The translations under genes were made by a program, and so were the position numbers. From Blepharisma stoltei (Eukaryota > Ciliophora > Heterotrichea > Heterotrichida > Blepharismidae): a stretch of DNA of 64,000 nt. Location of the stretch: assembly GCA_914767885.1 (NCBI GenBank), contig CAJZBQ010000010.1, positions 718,496-782,495 on the forward strand. Reading direction: 5' to 3'. Below the pieces are notes generated by a model. The model did no database searches and was not told where the DNA came from. It saw only the letters and a list, made by a program, of their open reading frames with translations. Every line of letters begins with the position of its first letter. Position 1 is the first letter of the stretch. Of this stretch, positions 12,187-22,611 are shown piece after piece.

Positions 12187-12642
12187 TCAATAGGCTACAA
12201 TAGGCCTCTTAAGTTTTTCACCATCATTTCTAATCGCCTCTTCGATTTTCTTTGTATAAGATAGCACACCATTTACTTCATCATCGATGGCGGGAGAATT
12301 ATTCAAAATAAGCTCTGAGCCTATTATTTGAATTTTGTCTTGGTAAATATGCTTAAGGGCTTCTTGAATGCCAAAGGCAGATGCATAGCATTTTGCTTTG
12401 CTTAAACGATCATAAGTATCAAGATTGTTAAAAACGGTGTAAAGTTCCTGCTTTAAGCTATTCATATTTTTATTTATCAAACTCAATTTATAAGAAAATG
12501 TCTTAGCCCCTTTTTCATTTACTCCCCCTTTTAAATTGGAACAAAGCATCGGTAAAATTTTCACTTTTTTGGGTGCTTTAAACTCATAATCTTTATTTTC
12601 CAGGCTTGTGGAAACAAATATGGAGCAAGTCGAGAGAGTCAA
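12187..12642 (-). CDS. Hypothetical helical protein fragment, partly repeat-derived
   Basis: A 151-codon frame. The C-terminal two thirds (SLINKNMNSLKQELY, LSYTKKIEEAIRNDGEKLK) look like a helical protein. The segment around PMLCSNLKGGVNEKG lies exactly on a MITE-2 terminus, so the N-terminal part is probably not native. There are no recognised domains. Confidence 0.3.
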   Translation of the reverse strand: MTLSTCSIFVSTSLENKDYEFKAPKKVKILPMLCSNLKGGVNEKGAKTFSYKLSLINKNMNSLKQELYTVFNNLDTYDRLSKAKCYASAFGIQEALKHIYQDKIQIIGSELILNNSPAIDDEVNGVLSYTKKIEEAIRNDGEKLKRPIVAY

Positions 12643-13262
12643 GCCAAAACTGTGGGACTCATAAAGTCCCCGGGGTATCGGGTTTCGCCATTTAACCCGG
12701 AAGAGAAGGCACAGGCCAAGATTATCCGTTGGGAGGAGGAAGTGAAGCCCAACGTACCGTATTTACAATTCTTCCTGTCGAGCTTGGTGAGTTTGGGTTT
12801 TTCCCTTCATGGGTTTTTCTCCCACAAAGCTGAAACAAAGGAGAGCTCAGTGTGGCTGATTCCTGTGGAGTAAGGGCTCGTCAAATGAAGCGAAGGCCTC
12901 CAGTAGCCGGATAAAGGGGACTGATGATGTCTGGCATGAAAAAATGTAAACCTAGCCAGATGCCATGAATCAAGGCAGAGACTTGGCCTTGCAGTTAAAC
13001 TTTAATTGATCTAAATCTTAAATCTTAAAAACCCGTAATTAAATATGGCATCTCAGCTTAGACATGGCCTCCCAGCCACATAACCTTCGAGCACATATTT
13101 AATTATATCCGATAAAGTTTTACCAAGCTAGAAATAGGCAGCTATGTTAGGTAAGCAATTCCTGTTGTTAGGAGCCTTGCCCTTGTCCAATTTCTAGTTT
13201 GGGTTTTAACTTGAAGACAAAGGAACCTTGGAAGTTGGAAAAGGGTGGAGCAGCAACGACCT
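12643..13262. repeat. GC-richer dispersed repeat, no gene
   Basis: Composition changes sharply from the AT-rich surroundings. The phrase CGAGCACATATTTAATTATATC near 13087 recurs in inverted orientation near 48105-48130, so this is a dispersed repeat. The ORF 12652-12873 within it has no recognisable features. Confidence 0.45.
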
Positions 13263-13567
13263 TACTCCCCCCACTCCGTGAGCGAACAAAACCATTAGAA
13301 AAATCCCTGTTTTTTGCCCAAAAAATATTTGATATATAAGTGATGAGATATCATAAAATATCGGGCTAATTTTAAACAAATTGGTTTTAAAACAAAAACA
13401 TAAATTTTACAAATTAAATTAATATTTGTTTTCCAATTTCCGAGAATTGGGATATTTTTAAATTCAGAAAAAATTTTTTCTTTAAAATTTATATAAAAAT
13501 AACAAAAAAATTAACCCCCTCCTGAGCGAACAAGTTTTTTTTTTTCGCTCACGGAGGGGGGAGTTTA
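13263..13567. mobile_element. MITE copy (CTCCCC/GTGAGCGAAC family), degraded
   Basis: The left end TTACTCCCCCCACTCCGTGAGCG and right end CGCTCACGGAGGGGGGAGTTTA form terminal inverted repeats, with TA at 13263-13264 and 13566-13567. The interior shares the family's ATATATAAGTGAT and AAACATAAATTTTACAAATT blocks. Confidence 0.8.
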
Positions 13568-14084
13568 GGCATCGGGCGCTCCACCACTGCGAAACCAGGG
13601 GTTACGGCCTTGGCTACATTTTCCTTTTTGCCAACAGTCAGCCAGAAAATCTTTTTTTTTGAATTTCTGTGCAGGCAACCTCATCATCACTGCAGCCTGA
13701 AGCAAGGCCCGGGAACTCGGTGTCTGTCACTCAACACTGCAGCTTTTTCGAAGTAGCAAGGAGGATGTGACGGTCAGGTAGCCCACCTTTCCAGCGATAG
13801 GAAGTGAGGTCACCACAAAGCGGATGAATTCCCTGGTGATCCTTGGTAACTGAGTTCTAATCACACTAATTAAGTAAGTAAGGGTACTTTAAGCTCTTAA
13901 AATTGTAACTTTTTTCAATAGTAAATTTTTATATATAAAATACTTATTTTTCTAAATTATATTTGACCTAATTTAATCCAAAAAAGCTAGAGGAGAATAT
14001 TAAACAGTTTTCAAACTTAATCGATTAACTTTTAATTAAAATGCTTAATTTATATGTTTTACTTTTTAAAAATTTTTTGAGGAA
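13568..14084. other. GC-richer then AT-rich spacer, no gene
   Basis: 13568-13860 is GC-richer with no open frame or structured RNA that I can recognise. 13870-14084 is AT-rich filler. Confidence 0.4.
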
Positions 14085-14642
14085 AATTAACCCCCCTTTA
14101 AATTGGAACAGGATTTTTTTCTTCTAATTTAAAGAGAGGAGATTTAATAGCATTTATTTTACTCTAGATTTCTTTTACACTTTGCCTCAATTCCCTCCTT
14201 TTCACTTGAACAAAATCCTTTTCCTGTTTTACGGGGTTAAATTTTTGCTTAAAAACAATTATTTCTTTATAAAAACATATATATTGAGCACAATACTTTG
14301 AATTTTAATTTATTTTTATGGGGAATTAACAAAAAAATTAATCGATTTAGTGTGAAAACTGTTTAAAGAACAATTTACTTGCACTTTTTTCCCTTATATT
14401 TTTAAAAATTATTTTTACTTTTAATTTCTTTAATAAAATTCTTAAAAAATATAAACTTTTAATTTTATTTATTTTTATAAAGAAATAATTAAAAAAATTA
14501 ATCAATTCAGTGTAAAAACTGTTTTAAATAGTATTCTACTTACATTTTGTCTATTAATTAGGTCAAACTAATCTTATTAAAATTAGTATTTTCACTGACT
14601 CCCCTTGATCGAACGGCTCTCCATCGTTCGATCAAGGATGGG
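14085..14642. mobile_element. Second MITE-like family plus an inverted-repeat block
   Basis: Begins TTAACCCCCCTTTAAATTGGAAC. It contains two related AT-rich internal blocks around TTAGTGTGAAAACTGTTT and TTCAGTGTAAAAACTG. The end around 14600-14642 is a perfect inverted pair, CTCCCCTTGATCGAACG / CGTTCGATCAAGG followed by GGGGGAG. The structure suggests nested MITE-type insertions; exact ends are unclear. Confidence 0.4.
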
Positions 14643-14955
14643 GGGAGTTAGTAATTATTTGTATGCAGACTCAATTTATATACTACCTTATATAAAAGCT
14701 TTTAATGTGCTCTCTATAGTATTAACTTTATTGCCCTGCTGATATTTTTCCAATTCTTACAACATCGCAAAATGAATATGGCATGTAAAATCCTAGGACT
14801 GGTGTTAGCTGCTTCAGAGGCAAAATTTTATCAATCCCGATTAATTCATCTTATAATTTCACTATTTGTTATATTTTGCAATTAAATAATTAAATCTATG
14901 ATCAATTTAGTCATTATTCTGATGAGCATGATATAAAACCACCTGCAGTCCAAAA

Positions 14956-15663
14956 TTATTCTTCAGCTAATCTATTAAAATACATAACATTTTTCAGCTT
15001 CTTTTTCTTTAAATTAAATCTGAAAATGCCTGATCAGTTTGCATAATAAACTTTTTCTTCATAATAAATTGGTGAACTCTTCATCTCATAACTGCATCCT
15101 CTAGCACATAATTTCCCAAGGATTTTTCAGTCACTTAAATCTCCATTATTTTCATATAAATATTCTTCATTGCTAATTGCATAAATATTTTCACTACCAA
15201 TAATAAATAATTTACATCGCGTTATTGATGGGATTGGTAGATTTGAAAACGAGTCTATATCAATATCATAGATATACACTTTATTTGTGACAAGGCTCCA
15301 TAAAAATACGTAATTCTTAAATAAAGGACCGACCTGCCCTGCACTTCATGCATCATAATTAGAGGCAAGTTTATACCATCGACCTTCGCTAATTTTATAT
15401 CTTCATGACATATGGTGAATCCCACTTACTAAATAGACAAAGCCATCATGATAAAATGAACACCCATACTGAGACTTTTTATTCGTTGTAATATACTTTA
15501 CGTTATTCAAAGGATCAATGATATAAGAGACAGATCCATAATGATAAAATAGGCTTCCATCAGGGAGCAAACACTTTGATCCATGAAAATGCAACTCTTT
15601 ATCAATTTTTAGCTCTATATGATCAATTGTTTTAGTTCTTGCATCAAAAATACTTACGGGCAA
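14956..15663 (-). CDS. Kelch-like protein, 5' end missing (copy C)
   Basis: Same length (235 codons with TGA as Trp) and nearly the same sequence as 7197-7904. The surrounding block 14648-16450 is also shared, so this is a recent segmental duplication. Differences are mostly single substitutions (e.g. FHGSK versus FQASK). The absence of frame breaks in both copies hints that the reading frame is still selected or that the duplication is very young. Confidence 0.55.
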
Positions 15664-15742
15664 GTAAAACTTTAGAAAATCCTAATTTTTTTCAATTTTT
15701 AATTCTCAAATAGAAGATTTAATTCTAAAAATCAATTTTTAA

Positions 15743-15830
15743 TATAGTGAACTACACTGACTGGCACGGGGTGCTTTTGGCTCAGTTTCGAGCCAAAAGC
15801 ACCCCGTACCAGTAAGCGTAGTTAACTATA
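15743..15830. mobile_element. Short hairpin TA element, TATAGTGA family (86 bp)
   Basis: Arms TATAGTGAACTACACTGACT and AGTAAGCGTAGTTAACTATA pair, and the stem continues GGCACGGGGTGCTTTTGGCTC / GAGCCAAAAGCACCCCGTACC. Sister copy B at about 8066-8085 has the uninterrupted site TTTTAATATAAAATTAAC, giving an exact TA duplication. Confidence 0.85.
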
Positions 15831-16953
15831 TAAAATTAACTCTTTAACGAGCAATAAAGAAGGTTTGCTCCCTTGCATAGGAGAATTAAAGTTTTTGAGC
15901 TATTACTGCTTACTTTGAACTTTAGCTTATCAGATTCAAAGTGTTGAGAACTTTTGTGATATAAATTTTGATCAATTTGAAGAATGCTAGATTTTTCTTC
16001 CATATATTACAGAAATGGAAATGAAAGCTAAAAATGAATAATAAGCAATAATCCTTAAAATGATATTCTTAAAATGACATTATATAGTTCAAAGTTCGGA
16101 TGGTTGTTTGCATTCTTCAGACTGGGTGGTGCTCTCTAATATTAATTTATTATCGAACTCGTTCAGTGTCCACTATCATATCGCTCCCTGCTCCAAACTT
16201 CCTTGCCCACACATGAGGCCCTATATAGCGTTATTCAGCTAATCCTTCAACTTCTGGCGTTAGATTTTTAAAGGGATAATCTCTAATATAAATTCTCTTC
16301 TGATTCTTGTATCTTTATTCAAATTTTAAAAGATCTTTTGAAGCTTTGCAAGGTAGTTGGGGAACCAATTTTTGAGCTCCAGGGTGTGCAAATCTCTTGA
16401 CCGCTTTTTTAGTTGAAGATAAAAGTTGTATTTTGATGGTAAATAATTTAATCTATGACCTAAAATCTTATGATTGCATAGAATAGTGCAGCCCTTTATG
16501 ATGGTAGTAATATTAGACGCTGCCAGTTTAACTTGAAAGACGCAATATTAAAAATGTCAGTTAGGGATAGGTCCTAGCTCCTGACACAAATAGGATGAAC
16601 CTATAAACTCAGCTTAGCGAGAGAAGTCAAGCTTCTTGAGAGTCTCGGCTTGAAGAAAAGGGTCGGTGCTGAGGTTGGCACTGACTAGAGAAGTCTTAAT
16701 GGGCTTATTAACTTTAACGGTTCGACGGTTAGGCCGGTTCACCTACCGTTGTAGAGAGCTGTTAATTTAGCTGAACCTCAAATGAAGGGTACTTTCAGGC
16801 ATTATGCTAGAGTAATTCTATTAAACTTAAACTTGAAAGAAAAATCATTTTCTTCACTGCCTTATTAAGAGGCTTAAAAAACTTATTTAATGCTCTTGTG
16901 TTATCAACTATATAGCAGATATTTATAAAATTTAGCTTGCATTATAGTAATTA
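15831..16953. other. Non-coding repeat and GC-richer segment
   Basis: 15831-16450 is the sister of 8080-8720. 16495-16800 is GC-richer, with short internal repeats and GGTTCGACGGTTAGG, which vaguely resembles a pol III B-box. I could not fold a tRNA from it. No gene. Confidence 0.4.
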
Positions 16954-17457
16954 ATGAAACTTATGCATTTTTTCGAGCCAGAATGCAAGAATGAGGTTGA
17001 ATACTCGTGCCCATGCACCTCTCCTGAAACTCTATCTTGTGAACTGCATGCTGGTAAGCATATGAAGATCCCTAGCAGAGCTCATTCTTTCAACTCAATT
17101 TTTGTAGAGCCACGTAAAGAGACAAAAGAAGAAATTATTAAGTTTCTCACAAGAGAAAACTCAAAAAATAGTAAGTTAAGGGGAGATAATTTGCCACTCA
17201 AAGAAATTATAAAATTTGCTCAAAAACCTTCATTCTATATTTCAGATTTAGTTTACAAGGAGCAGATTCATTTGCTAAAAGATGAAATAAGAGAAATATC
17301 AACTTCAATTTGAATAGCAGAAAATAACTCCCAAACTGTGGCTGTAAAAAAATATACTTATAGAAAGAAAAAACTTACTCGAAAATACAAAAAAGAAGCA
17401 AAATTTCTTGCTATTTTAGATTTGCTTACTCTCATATCTGAGGGCGAGCTATTTTAA
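16954..17457 (+). CDS. B-box-like zinc-finger protein fragment
   Basis: 167 codons with TGA at 17311 read as Trp, ending TAA. The N-terminus carries the Cys/His pattern PECKNEVEYSCPC..LSCELHAGKH..RAH, matching the B-box-like start of the gene at 2379. Downstream is helical and charged (VAVKKYTYRKKKLTRKYKKE). An open frame resumes immediately (SFSDFKKINLNDIKVHPLG) and runs into the hairpin at 17535, so the gene may continue with unresolved breaks. It could belong with the kinase at 17731, or be a decayed gene. Confidence 0.4.
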
Positions 17458-17534
17458 ATAGCATTGGAATCATTTTCGGATTTTAAAAAAATTAATTTGA
17501 ATGATATAAAAGTTCATCCTTTAGGAATTCGAAC

Positions 17535-17691
17535 TATTCTAATTTCTTATGGATGGCGCTATTTTGGCATTGATTTTCCCACAGGGAAAATTTTTTGGTT
17601 TGGCCAAACCATATGGCACTGGTCGAACCAAAAAATATTTCAAGTGGAAAAATCAAGGCCAAAACAGCGCCATCCACAGAAAATTGCAATA
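17535..17691. mobile_element. Hairpin TA element (about 155 bp)
   Basis: Arms from TATTCTAATTTCTTATGG on the left and GAAAATTGCAATATA on the right pair along TGGATGGCGCTATTTTGGC / GCCAAAACAGCGCCATCCA, with TGGTTTGGCC and GGTCGAACCA near the loop. It is flanked by TA and GC-richer than its surroundings. Removal does not give an obvious open join, so the exact ends are uncertain. Confidence 0.6.
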
Positions 17692-17730
17692 TAAAATATA
17701 ATATGATAAACTAATTATATCAAATTTTAT

Positions 17731-18838
17731 ATGCAAAACAATATTATCATAAAAAATTTGCTTGCTCCTCAGCTAAAGGGGAGATTTAATCATCCATTTT
17801 TTGTAAAGTTTTATAAATTCGGCAAAAAATCATTAGAAGGACAGTTTGAGTTTTGCGTCGTTATGGAATACTGCCCTAGTAGCTTGCATAGACAAATTAT
17901 GGAAAAAATTGTCTTTGGTGAAAATTCTAATTCTATCATAGCTAAAATTGTGGATAAATTATTAACTCCCCCCCCTCCGTGAGTGAACAAAACCATTAGA
18001 AAAATCCCTATTTTTTGCCCAAAAACCCACCCTCGTGAGAGTGAACAAAAATTTTTTTAATAGAAAAATTTTTTATGGAAAAAACTTTTGATATATAAAT
18101 GATAATTACTATAATGAAATCTAGAGCTAATTCTGTTTAATTTTGAACAAATTGCTTTTTAAAACATAAATTTTATAAATTAAATTAATATTTGCTTTCC
18201 AATACTTGCGAATTAGGATTTTTTTAAATTTCGAAAAAAATATTTTTTATAAAATTTATATATAAATTTTTTTTAAAACAAAAAAATTAACCCCCCTCCG
18301 TGAGTGAACAAAATTTTTTTGTTCACTCACGGAGGGGGGGGGAGTAAGCGGATTTGTAAAGTTAAGCAGCTTAAATATTGTGCATAGAGATATAAAGCCT
18401 CAAAATATCTTAGTCTCTGAGGATGGTGAGTATAAACTAATTGATTTTGGGATTTCTGAAGTTGTTTCATCAATTTCTGAAGAAAATGAGTACTTAATTA
18501 AGGGCACACATGATTATATGTCTCCAGAACTTATTTCAGAGTTAAATAAAAATTCTCAAACGTGTGTGAAGTTTAAATATAACCTGGAAAAAGCAGATGT
18601 TTATTCATTAGGACTAGTATTTTGGAAAATTAGCACAGGTAAAAGAGTAAAAGGAATCAATCAAATTATTTATCAAGAGGAAATGTGCGAAATTCTTAAT
18701 GAAATAAAATTAAACTGACTAAGAAAAGTGCTAGAAAAAATGCTCTTGATGGATCCAGCAAAAAGATTCACATTCAAAGAAGCTTACACATATCTGAAAG
18801 AAGATGATGATTTTATCAAAGATCTGAATCTGGCTTAA
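17731..18838 (+). CDS. Protein kinase catalytic domain, interrupted by a MITE/IES
   Basis: Segments 17731-17964 and 18347-18838 join in frame (241 residues) after removal of the insert. Visible features: hinge VVMEYC, catalytic loop HRDIKPQN, DFG (LIDFGISE), GTHDYMSPE before the P+1 loop, DVYSLGLVFW (subdomain IX) and a final DPAKRFTF. One TGA is Trp (LNWLRK). The ATG at 17731 leaves no glycine loop or VAIK lysine, so the true N-lobe is either further upstream beyond the hairpin 17535-17691 or lost. Ser/Thr kinase by the HRDIKPQN loop; the substrate is unknown. Confidence 0.7.
17963..18346. mobile_element. MITE-type IES inside the kinase gene (382 bp removed)
   Basis: TA at 17963-17964 and 18345-18346. 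Termini ACTCCCCCCCCTCCGTGAGT and CACTCACGGAGGGGGGGGGAG. An internal second copy of CCGTGAGTGAAC-like sequence lies near 18027-18048. Excision keeping one TA restores VDKLL-SGFVKLSSLNIVHRD, a continuous kinase sequence. Confidence 0.92.
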
Positions 18839-18923
18839 AGTATTCGAAAGTAACCGGTAACTCTAATTATCATATTAAAAACCATTGCAAATTTAAATTC
18901 TATTAAAGATTATTTAAATAAAA

Positions 18924-19661
18924 ATGAAAATCGTATTTTTATTAATTACTGCAATATATGCAAGCAATTTTCCTATGCTTGATCTTCAAGCATCTCTCAA
19001 AGTCCCTATATGAACCTCCAATAATTATTGTGGCTGAGCAGGGGTCTACTGTAACAGCAGTAATGAAGTCTATGCAATTTGTTTAACAGGCCTCCCATTT
19101 ACAGGCGATCTTGCTGAAGGAATTTTTAGCAGGCTTCCAAAACTTTCGATTTTGGCTATCGTGATTGACGACAATTCCCAAGCTCAAGCTTTAACTCTTC
19201 CCAGCGATCTTTGCACATTGAATTCTTTGAATCAGCTGGAACTTCACAGATTAAATATAAATACAGCATTTCCTTCACAAATTCTCAGCTGCACAAAGTT
19301 AAAAATTCTCCATATGGCTTATTGTGGATTGACAGGAACTTTGCCTGATTTCTCTAATATGAACAACCTGGAGACGCTAGATTTGAATGGAAATAAGTTT
19401 ACAGGAAGCATTTCTCAATCTATAGCAAATTTACCAAATTTAGTAACTTTGCAATTATTCAGTAATTCACTTAGTGGAAGTCTGCCTAGCTTTGCATCAA
19501 ACAACTTGGCTTCACTTGATGTAAGGAATAATGCCCTCACAGGATCAGTTCCTTCTGATTTGTTTTCTAAATCAAGCATAGACTATTTTGGGTTTGATGG
19601 AAATCAAATGACAGTTCCTGAAATTTGCAAAGATAAGCCATTTTGTATCCCGTTTTCTTAA
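18924..19661 (+). CDS. Secreted leucine-rich-repeat protein
   Basis: 245 residues. A short hydrophobic signal peptide (MKIVFLLITAIYA) is followed by a plant-like LRR N-cap, IWTSNNYCGWAGVYC, in which both tryptophans are TGA. About five LRRs follow (LNQLELHRLN, LKILHMAYCGLTGTLP, LETLDLNGNKFTGS, LVTLQLFSNSLSGSLP, LASLDVRNNALTGSVP). It ends with a Cys pair and TAA. There is no transmembrane segment, so it is probably secreted or in food vacuoles. The LRR-NT Trp positions strongly support the UGA=Trp code. Confidence 0.85.
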
Positions 19662-20407
19662 GTGATTGAATAGATTTTAATTAAAACATATTGCCGAATC
19701 ATTCTCTTACTTATCAAATTAATCACTCAATTTTCATAGTCCATCATGAATCTCTACAATTTTCTCAATTAAAAAATATAATAATTAAATAATTAGCTTG
19801 ATATATAATCCTTTCTATTATATCTAAGAGTTTCACGATGGCCAAGAAAGTTTTGAATTGCAGGATGATAATTATCAAAACTATTTCTCAAGGTCTATAA
19901 TGCCTTGGATGATAAATAATGCTGATCGCATAAAATTATTATTATTACTAAGTTATTATAATGAGATCTCTAATATAAGCCCTAAATTGCTAAGTTAATA
20001 TAATTCTCTATCTTATCTTCTCCCCACATGCACCTATTATTATTTCTGACAAAAACCCTTTCTCCAAAAAACTATTTTAAAATTAATTTTAAAAGAACTA
20101 AGCTAGCTATCACTGACAGAATTAAGATAATTAAGCAGAATTCTTGACAATGTATTTTACAAGATAACTTTCAGGATTTTTATTTGGAAATCCACAATGC
20201 AAGGTTGCACTATAGCGAAGAGTTTCTGTGTAAGTCTTATAGTCACTGGATATATATTACCTTTCAAGATGGGTCAACTCTGATAATACTTTGGCAGCTT
20301 TATCATCGTTAAATAAGCCACTTGTAAGCTTCTGACTATATTTTACACTGAAGTTTAAATCGTGTTCCATATTTATTATTATCACCAAACTCATTTTGAT
20401 TATATAA
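19662..20407. other. AT-rich intergenic region
   Basis: Between convergent genes. I see nothing beyond AT-rich filler; no ORF of note. Confidence 0.5.
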
Positions 20408-22243
20408 TTATTTGTCTAATTTTAAGCGATTTTCTAAATTAGTGCGTTTTTTTGAAAGGAAAGGAAAACTTTCATCGCCAAAGTATTTCTTTGAAATTGG
20501 AGATATATCAGGTGTTACTGATTTATATGTGTCTATTTCACCTTTTTGCGGTAAAGAAATTGTCCGTTTCGGAGTAATTGTAGGGGTTTTAGAATACTCA
20601 AAAATTGAGAACGATTGGTCAGCAGTTTCTTCGGTTTCTCGAGGAGAATCCCTGCCAAAAGAATTTTCTGAAAATTTTTCTTTGAAAATTCCTTTTAATT
20701 TTTCTGAATAAATATTATAGACTTCTCCCATTTTTCGCTTATTTTTGACCGTTTTTTTGATTCGATTAATTTCAGATTTAAAATCGAAATTTGATCGGGC
20801 ATTCGGATCTTTCGGGCATTTGTGGGGAGAATGTCCATTTTTCTTGCAATTTGAGCAAAAAAGGGATCTTTCAGGGTTTTCTTCTTCATTGTCGCTGTCG
20901 ATTAAATTTTGATTTTCGTGCTTGCTTCTTTGGCATCCTGAGCTTTCTTTATTTGTATTTCCACAGCACCAATACATTTGGCCATTTCATATATTGCCAT
21001 GTGTAGAACAAGACCAATTATAATTATTTTTCTCGAAATAAGGTTTTCTGCATTTTTTGCATAGTTTTTCTTCTGTTTCTCTCACAGCTTTATGCTTAGC
21101 TTTCAGTGCCTTGAGCCTTTCTTTCATTTTTTCATATTCCATATTAAAATCATTGAATTCTTTTTCTTTCTTTGAAAACTCTTGCTCACTGTCTTTCGTC
21201 CTCGCAATTTCTCGTTTGAGCTGATTTTTTTTGTTATTAAAATAATCTGTGATCACAAATCTAAGTTTTTTCACCTCCTCTTTAATATTTTGTCTACTAG
21301 AAATATTGTCATAGTTAGAAATGACTAATTTGAAATTTTGCCACATACACTTGCCTGCCTCATAACTTTCTGTTTGCTCTATTTTATTTAGATTTTCATT
21401 TAAATTTTTCCATGAAGACAGTGAGGCTGATAAAATATCCTCGAATTGAGAAGACGATAATAAAGATGTGCAGGATTCAAAAAATCCTTTTAGTCTTTCT
21501 CCCATAATATCACTTCGCATTCTATATAGATCATTTCAATGAAGCAGGGTTTTTGATTTTTCTTTTAATTCCATATTGAAATTCTTTTCTTTGTAGTAAG
21601 AATTTTCCAATTCGATTTTTTCTGTTTGACTTTTTTCATACATAGATTTTGATTCCAGCAGATCTTGCCTTGTCCCAGTTATGCCTAAAACTACAAATTT
21701 ATTTCTTTTATCTGTCTCTTTAAGCATATATCTTATGCTATTCAAATTTGTTTTATCCCTCAGCAGCTTTTCTTTTAATGCATTAAGCTCAATTTCGACT
21801 GTATTTTTCTCAGTCACCACTTTTTCATAATTGTTTTTAATTTTTTCTAAACCAACAAGCTCTTTGCTTAAAATTTCTTTCAGTAAATCACTTAATTTTT
21901 CTAATGGCTTTTTATCTTTCAACAGCCTATTCGGCGACATTCCGTAAGCAGATACTCGTTTTCTTGCTGAAGTAGCTCGTTTTTGTGTGTCAAACATCGG
22001 CAGCAAGTACTTTTTTACCACTTCTAAAGCCATTTCCCTTGAAATTTTTGGCCTTACATTTGATTTTCTGTTTTTCAGTTTTTCAATATTTGGATACAAA
22101 GTCTCAACCATGTGGGATTTGCCAATCGAACTCAAAGACCTATGGTAAAGCCAATTAGATGGAGAGTAATCCATAGGGGAACTTGGACTATGTGACCGTT
22201 TTCGAATTATCCTTGATGATCCATATGTAAAAGAATTTTCCAT
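20408..22243 (-). CDS. Coiled-coil protein with zinc-knuckle motif
   Basis: One 611-residue frame from the ATG at 22243 to TAA, reading TGA as Trp after residues 235 and 418. The N-terminal 100 residues are basic and low-complexity. About 110-390 is heptad-like coiled coil (LSKELVGLEKIKNNYEKVV, EYEKMKERLKALKAKH). A Cys cluster follows (CKKCRKPYF..WSCSTHG..WCCG), then a CCHC zinc knuckle CSNCKKNGHSPHKC near 460. The tail is Ser/Pro-rich. The zinc knuckle suggests nucleic-acid binding, but the role is unknown. Confidence 0.75.
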
Positions 22244-22611
22244 AATAGTTTAAAATTAATGAATAAAACAGATTTTAACAAATTGATATGACGTAAAATT
22301 TTCTTTTAGCTGTAAAATTTGAATATTAGAATTGAGGGAGCTTTTATTTAATTTAAAATTCATATATCACGGTCTAATACATTTTATTTATTATTACTAA
22401 ATAAGTCATAAACTTGAAATTAATATGATCAAACATTAATGAATTTATAGAGCCTTGCCATTGCTTAATTTTCTTGATAATAAATGAAATTGCGACATAA
22501 AGAAAATGATATTTAAAGAGGAAGCTTAAAAGATTTGTTGAGTAAATTGCTAATAATATTGCGCTATTATTTCAAATTAGATTACATCTAATTATTTACA
22601 TAAGTGTCACT
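22244..22611. other. Divergent intergenic region
   Basis: A 368-bp AT-rich spacer between two genes transcribed away from each other, so it must hold both promoters. No motif stands out. Confidence 0.5.

Noticed and set aside
16495-16800. tRNA gene or tRNA-derived SINE
   Set aside because: A GGTTCGA-like box is present but no cloverleaf could be drawn; kept only as a GC-richer repeat.
17535-17691. Excision of this hairpin to fuse the B-box ORF with the kinase
   Set aside because: With one TA kept the join meets TAA within a few codons, so the fusion could not be supported.
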